DNA of 24,211 nucleotides. It comes from a virus. The stretch spans positions 1-24,211 of the IMG/VR virus record IMGVR_UViG_3300044614_000534; one strand, 5' to 3'. Below, piece after piece: positions 1 through 6,289 of the stretch. The position numbers and the translations under genes are program-made. The notes beneath the pieces were generated by a model that saw only the letters and a program-made list of their open reading frames with translations, did not search any database and was not told the DNA's origin. The number at the start of each line of letters is the position of its first letter. Position 1 is the first letter of the stretch.

Positions 1-963
1 GAGCCCATCATCCTCCGCGCCGGCGAGGGCATCGCACTCGTCCAGGAGGTGTTCGGCCTGCCGCATTCGATGATCGTCTCGGCGGTGGTCACGAACACGA
101 CGACGGGCGCGACCTACGTCTGCCGCTCGACCGATGTCGGCACCGACCGCACGATCGGCGGGGCGCTGTACGCCATCATGAACGGCAGCGGTTCGGGCGT
201 GACGCTGGCCGTGAAGCTGATTTTCCTGCCGATGGACGGCGAGTCTGCCCTGACTCCCAGCCTGCGCTTGATGCGGATGGACGGGTACTCGATGCGCGGC
301 GATGCGGCCACGGTCATCAGCGCCGACACCTCGAAGACCGCGCCGAGCAGTCTCAAGGTGTCGGTCGGGCCGATGCAGATTCGCCTGCCCGGCGAGTGGC
401 AACCCGACATGTACACCACGCACGGTCTTGCGTATCAGGGTACTGGCGCATTGTTGCAGGCGTGGTTGAACGCGCAGCTCAACGCCGGGGTGTTCACCCG
501 CAAGACGTACACCAACATCTTCCCGAACGTCGGCATCGGTAACGCCATCGGATTCCAGTCCTCGACGATGGACGATTGCTTGATGCTCGACGCTGCGCCG
601 GGGAGTGGCATCATCGTGACGCCGGGGCAGGGCTTGGCGCTGGTCGGTGGAAGGTTTCAGGAACTTTCGCAAGAACCGTTGCGCGGCGCGGCCTCGACGT
701 TCCACAACTACGACATCGAGGCGACCATCCTCTACTACCCGCCCACAGTGAGCGGCACCTATCCCGCGACTGGCGACGTCGATCAGGGCGTGCTGTACGG
801 CCCGAATGGCAACGACTACACCGGCACGCTCGAGCAGCCTGCCGAGGCCGACGTGAAACTCGGTGTATCCTATGGCGCGAACGGGACGGAGTTCACCGGC
901 ACCTATTCTGGCGGTGGTGGCGGCAACACCTACTCGAAGTCGCGAGTCGTGAACAAGGGATAG
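1..963 (+). CDS. Phage virion structural protein, 5' end cut by the window edge
   Basis: The frame is open from base 1, so the gene starts upstream of the window. A GTG at 49 is possible but lies inside a continuous conserved-looking beta-domain, so I do not take it as the start. The visible 320 residues look like two related beta-rich domains: the first, truncated one contains ILRAGEGIALV near its end, and the second contains IIVTPGQGLALV around residues 203-214 followed by a similar strand run. The C-terminus carries two 25-residue repeats with YGxNG and TGT signatures, then a glycine-rich linker and a basic tail. This pattern is common in phage appendage or tail-associated proteins. It stops 3 bases before the next gene, so it is probably in the same operon. 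The exact role is not recognised. Confidence 0.75.
   Translation, partial: EPIILRAGEGIALVQEVFGLPHSMIVSAVVTNTTTGATYVCRSTDVGTDRTIGGALYAIMNGSGSGVTLAVKLIFLPMDGESALTPSLRLMRMDGYSMRGDAATVISADTSKTAPSSLKVSVGPMQIRLPGEWQPDMYTTHGLAYQGTGALLQAWLNAQLNAGVFTRKTYTNIFPNVGIGNAIGFQSSTMDDCLMLDAAPGSGIIVTPGQGLALVGGRFQELSQEPLRGAASTFHNYDIEATILYYPPTVSGTYPATGDVDQGVLYGPNGNDYTGTLEQPAEADVKLGVSYGANGTEFTGTYSGGGGGNTYSKSRVVNKG
766..915 (+). repeat. Two in-frame 75-bp repeats encoding DVxxGVxYGxNGxxxTGT units
   Basis: Units at 766-840 and 841-915 are exactly 25 codons apart. The shared residues are D-V-x-x-G-V, Y-G-x-N-G and T-G-T. The unit resembles short repeats often found at the ends of phage appendage proteins. The function is unknown. 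Confidence 0.75.
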
Positions 964-966
964 ACC

Positions 967-1971
967 ATGCTCAAGCAGTCCACAGCCCGAAATGTGATGG
1001 TCTTCCTGACCGACTCGACCGACCACGTCACCGGGCTGGCGGGCGCGACCCTGACCATCACGCTTTCCAAGAACGGCGCGGCCTTCGCCTCCATCACCCC
1101 GACCGTGACCGACCGCACGAACGGCTGGTACAGCGTCGCCCTCACCACGGCACACACCGACACGCTCGGGGATCTGGTGCTGCGGGCGACGGCTGCGGGC
1201 GCCGACCCCATCGACCTGCGCGAACAGGTGTTCGCCGGTCTGCCTGGGGAATCCGTCACGGTGTCGAGCATCGGCACGGACGTCATCACCTCGACGGCGC
1301 TTGCCGCCTCGGCGGTCACGGAGATCGCCACCGGGGTGCGCTCCGAGCTTGCCACCGAGCTCGCCCGCATCGACGTCGCCACCTCGACGCGGCTCGCGAC
1401 CTCGGGCTACACGGTGCCGCCGACGGCTTCGGCCAACGCGACCGCCGTCCGCTCCGAGCACACGACCGAGCTGGGCCGCATCGATGCGGCCGTCTCGACC
1501 CGGCTTGCCACCTCCGGTTACACCGCCCCCGCTTCGGCGGCGACCATCGCTGGTGCAGTCTGGGACGAGGTTCTGTCCGGCCACACCACGGCAGGCACGA
1601 CCGGCAAGGCCCTCGACGATGCGGCTGCAGGCGGCGGCGGTGGCGGCACGGACTGGACTGCCGGGGAACGGGAGCAGATTCGCAACCGGCTCGGCATCGA
1701 CGGCACGGCCAGCGCCCCGAGCGCGACCCCGACCCTTGCGACCCCGGCCTCGGTGCGGACGGAGCTCACGGTCGAGCTCTCGCGCATCGATGTGGCGACC
1801 TCGAGCCGCCTTGCCACGGCAGGCTATACCGCTGCGCCGACCGCTTCGGACAACGCCACGGCGGTCCTGCTCGCGGCTGAGACGACGCCGATCCGCAGCG
1901 ACATCCGCAAGGTCAACAACTACGCGGTCAAGGGTTCCGGCACCCTGCTCGACCCGTGGGGTCCTGTGTGA
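967..1971 (+). CDS. Phage structural/appendage protein with N-terminal beta-domain and 37-residue repeats
   Basis: This is a 334-residue protein with an ATG start and an AAGGGA ribosome site a few bases upstream. Residues 1-95 look like a single beta-sandwich (Ig-like) domain opening with LKQSTARNVMV, a type I recognise from many phage structural clusters. Residues 125-161, 162-198 and 264-300 are three copies of a 37-residue unit built around an E-L-x-R-I-D helix and an R-L-A-T-x-G-Y-T strand. Residues 195-215 hold an AVWDEVLSGHTTAGTTGKAL stretch also common in phage proteins. A glycine run near 222-227 separates the repeat groups. The C-terminal GTLLDPWGPV resembles an appendage end. It is likely a fibre-like or tail-tip component made with its two neighbours, but no enzymatic motif is visible. 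Confidence 0.8.
   Translation: MLKQSTARNVMVFLTDSTDHVTGLAGATLTITLSKNGAAFASITPTVTDRTNGWYSVALTTAHTDTLGDLVLRATAAGADPIDLREQVFAGLPGESVTVSSIGTDVITSTALAASAVTEIATGVRSELATELARIDVATSTRLATSGYTVPPTASANATAVRSEHTTELGRIDAAVSTRLATSGYTAPASAATIAGAVWDEVLSGHTTAGTTGKALDDAAAGGGGGGTDWTAGEREQIRNRLGIDGTASAPSATPTLATPASVRTELTVELSRIDVATSSRLATAGYTAAPTASDNATAVLLAAETTPIRSDIRKVNNYAVKGSGTLLDPWGPV
1339..1866 (+). repeat. Three in-frame 111-bp repeats in the appendage gene
   Basis: Units lie at 1339-1449, 1450-1560 and 1756-1866; the first two are directly adjacent. Each encodes 37 residues with conserved R-x-E, E-L-x-R-I-D, S-x-R-L-A-T and G-Y-T positions. The second unit diverges at its end, running into the AVWDEVLSG stretch. 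Duplication within a fibre shaft is the simplest reading. Confidence 0.85.
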
Positions 1972-2435
1972 GTGCATGGGGCCAGTCCTGGGGCCTGTCA
2001 TGGGGCTCAGGGTGGGGGCCGCTACAGAACAGCGTCTGGGGGAACTCGTGGGGGTTCTCATGGGGCTTCTCGTGGAACGCGCAGGTGGTCGTCCCGGTCA
2101 ATCTGCCGGGTGTCAACCTGCTCGGCGTGGGCGGCGGCGGCGGGTGGACAGGCCTCCCGAGATACGGCGAGGAGCCGCCCGTCATACGGCTGAATCCCTC
2201 GCTTCCGGGGTCGAAAGCGCTTAGACTTGGCGACACAGAGCAGCCGTTCGGGTCAGAGCAGGCCGTGAGGCTTTCGTCCCGTGGTGGACTCGGCGGCGCG
2301 GTCGGCAGGGTGCAGCGGGTGGTCCGGCCTTCGGTCGGTGTCGCCGCTGCGGGACTCGGTGGCCCGACACCTACGCCGGTACCGGGTGGCCCGGGTGGAC
2401 GGCCAAGAGAGCCGGGAGACGTGAACGTCGTATGA
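1968..2435 (+). CDS. Tryptophan-tetrapeptide-repeat protein, unknown function
   Basis: I chose the GTG at 1968 because it overlaps the upstream stop as GTGA, the coupling used elsewhere in this operon; GTG 1956 is an in-frame alternative. The 155-residue product begins with a striking Trp repeat: W at residues 4, 8, 12, 16, then 24, 28, 32, 36, nearly always followed by Gly. Residues 38-60 are hydrophobic and Gly-rich (VVVPVNLPGVNLLGVGGGGG). The rest is low-complexity and rich in Gly, Pro, Arg and Val, with no domain I recognise. It ends in an ATGA overlap with the next gene. Its place beside two appendage-like genes suggests a small virion component, but this is inference only. Confidence 0.7.
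   Translation: MSAWGQSWGLSWGSGWGPLQNSVWGNSWGFSWGFSWNAQVVVPVNLPGVNLLGVGGGGGWTGLPRYGEEPPVIRLNPSLPGSKALRLGDTEQPFGSEQAVRLSSRGGLGGAVGRVQRVVRPSVGVAAAGLGGPTPTPVPGGPGGRPREPGDVNVV
1977..2075 (+). repeat. 12-bp periodic repeat encoding S-W-G-x units
   Basis: TGG codons recur every 12 bases at 1977, 1989, 2001 and 2013, then at 2037, 2049, 2061 and 2073. One position (2025) is replaced by a Gln codon. The period is exact with no indels, and Ser usually precedes and Gly usually follows each Trp. Confidence 0.9.
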
Positions 2436-2728
2436 AGACCGCCGCATGGCAACGCAAGGCAGGGCAGAACCCGAAGGGCGGTCTCAACGAGGCCGGTCGC
2501 CGCTCTGCCAAGGCCGAGGGGATGAACCTCAAGGCCCCGGTGAAGTCAGGGGATAACCCGCGCCGCGCATCATTCTTGGCGCGAATGGGAAACATGCCCG
2601 GCCCGATGGTCGGGAAGGACGGCAAGCCGACCCGCCTCGCCCTCGCCTTGAAGGCATGGGGCGCGAGCTCGAAGGAAGACGCCAAGGCGAAGGCCAAGGC
2701 GATCAGCAACCGCAACAAGGGGAAGTGA
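2432..2728 (+). CDS. Conserved phage protein of unknown function (DUF6321-like)
   Basis: A 98-residue, very basic protein starting with ATG in an ATGA overlap with the preceding gene. The central run includes NPKGGLNEAGR, LKAPVKSGDNPRR and SFLARMGNMPGP, followed by RLALALKAWGASSKEDAKAK. From memory this matches a small conserved phage family annotated DUF6321; I could not search to confirm. The Lys/Arg-rich composition and Ala/Lys helical C-terminus suggest nucleic-acid contact, but no motif proves it. It sits directly upstream of the terminase genes, with a second small basic protein between. Confidence 0.75.
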   Translation: MKTAAWQRKAGQNPKGGLNEAGRRSAKAEGMNLKAPVKSGDNPRRASFLARMGNMPGPMVGKDGKPTRLALALKAWGASSKEDAKAKAKAISNRNKGK

Positions 2729-2730
2729 CC

Positions 2731-2901
2731 ATGCCGCTCAAGCAGGGCTACAGCCAGAAGACCATCAGCCGCAACATCTCAGCCGAGGTCCGCGCCGGCC
2801 GGCCGCAGAAGCAGGCCGTCGCCATCGCCCTCGAGACCGCCCGACGCTCGGCCAAGAGCGCCGGGAAGGGTGCCGCCGCCCGCCGCCTGATGGCTAAGTG
2901 A
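2731..2901 (+). CDS. Small basic phage protein (DUF6496-like)
   Basis: A 56-residue product starting at the ATG at 2731, two bases after the upstream stop, with a GGGGAAGTG ribosome site just before it. It opens MPLKQGYSQKTISRNISAEV, then GRPQKQAVAIALETARRSAK, and ends in a Lys/Ala-rich helix. This N-terminal pattern is widespread in phage genomes near terminase genes and resembles what I recall as DUF6496. The function is unknown. The stop overlaps the start of the small terminase gene as TGATG. Confidence 0.75.
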   Translation: MPLKQGYSQKTISRNISAEVRAGRPQKQAVAIALETARRSAKSAGKGAAARRLMAK

Positions 2902-3302
2902 TGCCAAGGGGAAGACCGTCCATCTACTCGCAGGAACTGGCCGACCGCATCTGTGAGCGGCTGGCCTCCGGCGAGTCCCTGCGCTCCATCTGTGGGGATG
3001 ACGGGATGCCATCGTGGCCGACCATCTCCAAGTGGCTGAACGAAAAGCCAGACTTTGTTACACAGTACGCACGCGCACGCGAAGACCAAGCCGAGGCCCA
3101 CGCCGACCGCATCATCGAGATCGCGGACGACGAGACCATCGACGCGAACCACAAGCGCATCATGGTGGACGCCCGCAAGTGGGTGGCCTCCAAGCTCAAG
3201 CCCAAGCGCTACGGCGACAAGCTCGACCTCGAGCACAAGGGCGAGGTAGGCCTGACCGTCAATGTCGTGCGGTTCACCGATGCCGATAAGCCTTCCGGCT
3301 AA
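2901..3302 (+). CDS. terS: Terminase small subunit
   Basis: This 133-residue protein probably recognises phage DNA and recruits the large terminase to start packaging. Residues 4-50 form a helix-turn-helix region (GRPSIYSQELADRICERLAS, then SLRSIC and SWPTISKWL), characteristic of Sf6-type small terminases. A helical middle segment rich in Glu, Asp and Ala follows (YARAREDQAEAHADRI), ending in DARKWVASKLKPKRYGDK, a signature I know from this family. I use the ATG at 2901 (TGATG overlap); GTG 2898 is an alternative giving one extra residue. The 3' end overlaps the large terminase by 23 bases, supporting the pair. Family assignment rests on motif recognition, not a search. Confidence 0.88.
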   Translation: MPRGRPSIYSQELADRICERLASGESLRSICGDDGMPSWPTISKWLNEKPDFVTQYARAREDQAEAHADRIIEIADDETIDANHKRIMVDARKWVASKLKPKRYGDKLDLEHKGEVGLTVNVVRFTDADKPSG

Positions 3303-4647
3303 CGGCTGGTCTCCCCGCCCCTACCAGTTGGAGGCGTGGGGCGCTCTGGAGAAGGGCTGCAAGCGTCTCGCCTTGGCGTGGCACCGCCGTTCCGGCAAAG
3401 ACGACATCTCCCTGCACTGGGCGGCTGTGTCTGCCATGACCCGGGTGGGCGGTATCTGGCACATGCTTCCCCAGGCGAACCAGTCGCGGAAAGCCATCTG
3501 GGACGCGGTGGACCCGCACACCGGGCGGCGGCGCATCGATGCTGCCTTCCCGCTCGAGCTGCGCGAGACCACCCGCGAGCAGGACATGTTCATCCGGTTC
3601 AAGAACGGCTCGACGTGGCAGGTCGTGGGGTCGGACAACTACAACAGCCTGATCGGCTCGCCGCCCATGGGGGTCGTGTTCTCCGAGTACGCCCTCGCCG
3701 ACCCGAATGCCTGGGCGTTCCTGCGTCCCATCCTTGCCGAAAACAACGGCTGGGCGATATTCATCTCGACCCCGCGTGGGCGGAATCACTTTGCCCGTCT
3801 GGTGGACTACGCCCGCAAGGACCCGGCGTGGTTCGGTCAGGTGCTGACGGTCGAGGATACGAAGTCCATACCGATGGCGACCATCGATCGCGAGCGCAAG
3901 GAGCTGCGGGTCGAGCGCGGCGACAAGGAAGCCGAGGCCATCATCCGGCAGGAGTACTACTGCGACTTCGACGCCGACATCCCCGGTGCCTACTACGGCG
4001 ATGCCATCCTCAAGGCCGAGCAGGGCGGGCGGGTGGACGAGTTCCCGCACGTCATCGGCCAGCCGGTCGGGACCGCGTGGGACATCGGCATCGGCGACTC
4101 GACGGTGGTCTGGTTCTACCAGCTCATCGGCCAGAAGGTGCGCATCATCAACGTGCTCGAGGGCTCCGGCGTCGGGCTCGACTGGTACGCGAAGAAGCTC
4201 CTCGCCATGGACTACGTCTACGCCGACCACATCTGGCCGCACGACGGGGCGGTGAAGGAGTGGGGGTCTGGCAAGTCCCGGCTGCAGACGGCGGCGGGCT
4301 ACGGCCTCAACCCTCGGGTGCTGGAGGCTGACTCGGTGGACGATGGCATCCAGGCGGTGCGCCAGATGCTGCCGGTGGTCGAGTGGAACAAGCGGCCTGA
4401 CCCGTTCCCCGGCGAGACGGCAGACGAGGCGGCGGCGCGGATGACCCGGGCCATGGACGCCATCCGGCAGTACCGGCGCGAGTACGACGAGCGGCTGCAG
4501 CGGTTCAAGGACCGCCCGCTGCATGACTGGACGAGCCACTACGCTGACGCCCTGCGGTACCTTGCCAAGGGTCGCAGGCCGTTCCGAGGGACGGTGCGCC
4601 GGGGTGGCCCCGGGGTAGCGGTAGCAGATTACTCGGTGTTGGGCTAG
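3280..4647 (+). CDS. terL: Terminase large subunit (packaging ATPase/nuclease)
   Basis: This motor subunit translocates DNA into the prohead and cuts the concatemer. Counting from the ATG at 3280 (455 residues), the Walker A-like HRRSGKDD lies at 35-42, Walker B VVFSEY with the catalytic Glu at 132-137, and the coupling motif STPRG at 163-167. Candidate metal ligands of the C-terminal RNase H-fold nuclease are D268 and D273 (AWDIGIGD), D322 (PHDG) and D423 (SHYADALRYL). An ATG at 3262 would add six residues and more overlap with the small subunit; I prefer 3280. The length is normal for a podovirus large terminase. No damage to the motifs is visible. Confidence 0.95.
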   Translation: MPISLPANGWSPRPYQLEAWGALEKGCKRLALAWHRRSGKDDISLHWAAVSAMTRVGGIWHMLPQANQSRKAIWDAVDPHTGRRRIDAAFPLELRETTREQDMFIRFKNGSTWQVVGSDNYNSLIGSPPMGVVFSEYALADPNAWAFLRPILAENNGWAIFISTPRGRNHFARLVDYARKDPAWFGQVLTVEDTKSIPMATIDRERKELRVERGDKEAEAIIRQEYYCDFDADIPGAYYGDAILKAEQGGRVDEFPHVIGQPVGTAWDIGIGDSTVVWFYQLIGQKVRIINVLEGSGVGLDWYAKKLLAMDYVYADHIWPHDGAVKEWGSGKSRLQTAAGYGLNPRVLEADSVDDGIQAVRQMLPVVEWNKRPDPFPGETADEAAARMTRAMDAIRQYRREYDERLQRFKDRPLHDWTSHYADALRYLAKGRRPFRGTVRRGGPGVAVADYSVLG

Positions 4648-4678
4648 ACTCGCGCCAACATCGACCGCGAGGTGCGTT

Positions 4679-4879
4679 ATGTCCGGCCTGTTCAAGCCCA
4701 AGATGCCCAAAATCGAACCGCCCCCGCCTGCCCCCGAAACCGACATGGCGAAGCAGCGCGAGATCGAGTCTGGCCGGATGCGCCGTCGGCGCGGTCGTGC
4801 TGCGACGATGATGTCCACGCCTGAGACCCGGGCGCAGGGCGGTGTCGGTACCACGAGGCTGCTCGGCGGCGGCATGTAA
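4679..4879 (+). CDS. Small phage protein upstream of structural genes, unknown function
   Basis: A 66-residue product with an ATG start after a GAGGTG ribosome site. The N-terminus is Pro/Lys-rich (FKPKMPKIEPPPPAPE), the middle strongly basic (RMRRRRGRAA), and the end is TRLLGGGM. I recognise this layout (MSGLFKPK start, RGRA then an LLG end) from small proteins between terminase and portal in many phages. Their function is not established. The stop overlaps the next start as TAATG, so the two are likely coupled. Confidence 0.75.
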   Translation: MSGLFKPKMPKIEPPPPAPETDMAKQREIESGRMRRRRGRAATMMSTPETRAQGGVGTTRLLGGGM

Positions 4880-5553
4880 TGGCGACGAAGAAGATCAGCC
4901 AGTTCAACTCGCTGGCGCAGACCGACCTCGACTCGGCTGCGGACGTCCTCGCCATCGTTGACACCGGCTCGTCGGAGACGAAGAAGATCACGGCCAAGGC
5001 GCTGGCCGGTGGTGCGGTGGCTGACCTCGTGGCGGTCTGGAACAACGTTGCCACGACCTTCTCGGCCATCAAGATGGACGTCACCGACACGGCCTCTGCT
5101 GCCGGGTCGTTCCTGCTCAACCTGCTCGTCGGCGGTGCTGCGCGGTTCCAAGTGACCAAGGCCGGTGCTGTGACTGCGGCGAGTTCCATCCGCTCGACCT
5201 CGGCCTCTGGCGGCGTGGGGTACGCGACCGGTGCGGGTGGTGCGGAGACGCAGCTCACGAGCAAGGCGACCGGCGTCACGCTCGACAAGATCTGCGGCAC
5301 CATCACGATGCACAACGCGACTCTGGCGCACCAGACCCCTGTCGCATTCACGCTGACGAACAGTGCCATCGAGGCGACCGATGTGGTGGCCGTATGCGTG
5401 AAGTCGGGCGGCACTGCTGGTGCGTATCTGGTGAGCGCAGGCGCTGTCGCGGCTGGTTCGTGCTCGATCACCCTGTTCAACTGCCAGACCTCAGGCAACT
5501 TGTCTGAGGCCGTGGTGCTCCAGTTCGCAGTCATCAAGGCCGTGGCGGCTTGA
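4879..5553 (+). CDS. Putative phage virion structural protein (beta-rich)
   Basis: A 224-residue protein rich in Ala, Thr, Ser and Val with few charges, typical of exposed beta-structured virion proteins. Residues 1-50 (MATKKISQFNSLAQ, DVLAIVDTGSSETKKIT) form a small N-terminal unit common in phage fibre or tail proteins. Residues 105-224 carry GGVGYATGAGG, KATGVTLDKICGTITM and AVVLQFAVIKA, a beta-domain I know from phage proteins of undefined role. A decoration or tail-associated protein is plausible. No catalytic motif is seen. It lies between the terminases and the duplicated small structural pair. Confidence 0.72.
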   Translation: MATKKISQFNSLAQTDLDSAADVLAIVDTGSSETKKITAKALAGGAVADLVAVWNNVATTFSAIKMDVTDTASAAGSFLLNLLVGGAARFQVTKAGAVTAASSIRSTSASGGVGYATGAGGAETQLTSKATGVTLDKICGTITMHNATLAHQTPVAFTLTNSAIEATDVVAVCVKSGGTAGAYLVSAGAVAAGSCSITLFNCQTSGNLSEAVVLQFAVIKAVAA

Positions 5554-5561
5554 GGTAATCC

Positions 5562-5849
5562 ATGAAGACGGCATACACCCTGCTTTCCAATGCCAGTGCG
5601 ACGGGCAACTGGTTCCCTTGGCCCGGTGGTCGTGGTGACTTTCGTGTAGAGGCGACCTTCGGCGGCGGCAGCGTGACGCTCCAATGCAAGGGTCCGAACG
5701 GCACGGCCATCGCGGTGGCTACTGCGACGACGCTCACGGCGAACGGTCGCGGCACCTTCGAGCTCGGGCCGGGTGAGATTCGCGCAGCGGTGGCGACGGC
5801 GACTGCCGTCTACGCTCAGGTTCTGCGCATCGCGGACTCCGGGTACTGA
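5562..5849 (+). CDS. Small beta-rich phage protein, first of a tandem duplicated pair
   Basis: A 95-residue protein with a TTGAGGTAATCC leader before the ATG. The sequence alternates hydrophobic and polar residues, as in a compact beta-barrel: NASATGNWFPWPGGRGDFRV, VTLQCKGPNGTA, FELGPGEIRAAV, TAVYAQVLRI. It aligns without gaps to the next gene at about 65 of 95 identical positions by hand count. It resembles small virion surface proteins, but I do not recognise a family with a known role. Confidence 0.75.
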   Translation: MKTAYTLLSNASATGNWFPWPGGRGDFRVEATFGGGSVTLQCKGPNGTAIAVATATTLTANGRGTFELGPGEIRAAVATATAVYAQVLRIADSGY

Positions 5850-5850
5850 C

Positions 5851-6138
5851 ATGGCTACGGGCATCGTCCTTGCATCCAACGCCAGCGCCACGGGTTCGTG
5901 GTTCGCATGGCCGGGTGGTCGTGGCGAGTTCCGTGTTGAGGCGACCTTCGGTGGCGGCACGGTCAAGTTGCAGTGCAAGGGGCCGAACGGCACCGCGCAG
6001 GATGTGGGTGCAGATGTGACGCTGACTGCGGCTGGTGGTGGCATCTTCGAGCTGGGTGCCGGTGAGATCCGCTGCAGCATTGCGACCTCGACTGCTGTCT
6101 ATGCGGTGGCGCTGCGCATCCCGAGCCCTGGATTCTAA
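5851..6138 (+). CDS. Small beta-rich phage protein, second of a tandem duplicated pair
   Basis: A 95-residue paralogue of the preceding gene, starting one base after its stop. It keeps the SNASATG, WPGGRG, FRVEATFGGG and LQCKGPNGTA cores and the FELG-GEIR segment. The differences cluster at residues 50-56, 75-80 and the C-terminus. The true start is taken at 5851 because homology with the paralogue begins there; upstream in-frame codons belong to the paralogue's DNA. Its stop overlaps the next small gene as TAATG. Role unknown, probably structural. Confidence 0.75.
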   Translation: MATGIVLASNASATGSWFAWPGGRGEFRVEATFGGGTVKLQCKGPNGTAQDVGADVTLTAAGGGIFELGAGEIRCSIATSTAVYAVALRIPSPGF

Positions 6139-6287
6139 TGCGCACTTGGCCGCGAAGTCAGGAGCGCACGACTGGCCGCGCATTGCGACGCGACGGAACG
6201 GGTGATGACCAGAGTGCTGGCAACCTCGTGACTGAGATCGACGAGAACATCACGCTGGAAAACGGCGCGTTCCTGCTCTGGGAGTAA
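6138..6287 (+). CDS. 49-residue phage protein, unknown function
   Basis: A short gene below common length cut-offs. The ATG at 6138 overlaps the upstream stop as TAATG, and the stop is two bases before the portal start, so it exactly fills the space. The N-terminus is basic (MRTWPRSQERTTGRALRRD). The acidic, hydrophobic C-terminus TEIDENITLENGAFLLWE resembles a short ITLENG-FLL-E tail motif seen in small phage proteins next to structural genes. The function is unknown. Confidence 0.6.
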   Translation: MRTWPRSQERTTGRALRRDGTGDDQSAGNLVTEIDENITLENGAFLLWE

Positions 6288-6289
6288 CG

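Larger units (their letters stand above)
5562..6138 (+). repeat. Tandem gene duplication (2 x 288 bp)
   Basis: Two adjacent genes of identical length (95 codons plus stop), separated by one base, align end to end without indels at protein level. They have clearly diverged (roughly 68% identity by hand count), so the duplication is not recent. Confidence 0.9.

Noticed and set aside
576-1880. A 434-codon plus-strand open frame in another frame
   Set aside because: It spans the end of one real gene and most of the next, and its product is Arg/His-rich low complexity. The frames at 1-963 and 967-1971 have clear repeats and phage-like domains.
3274-5331. A 685-codon minus-strand open frame opposite the large terminase and beyond
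   Set aside because: Compositional shadow; it crosses three plus-strand genes and is low-complexity Arg/Val/Asp-rich.
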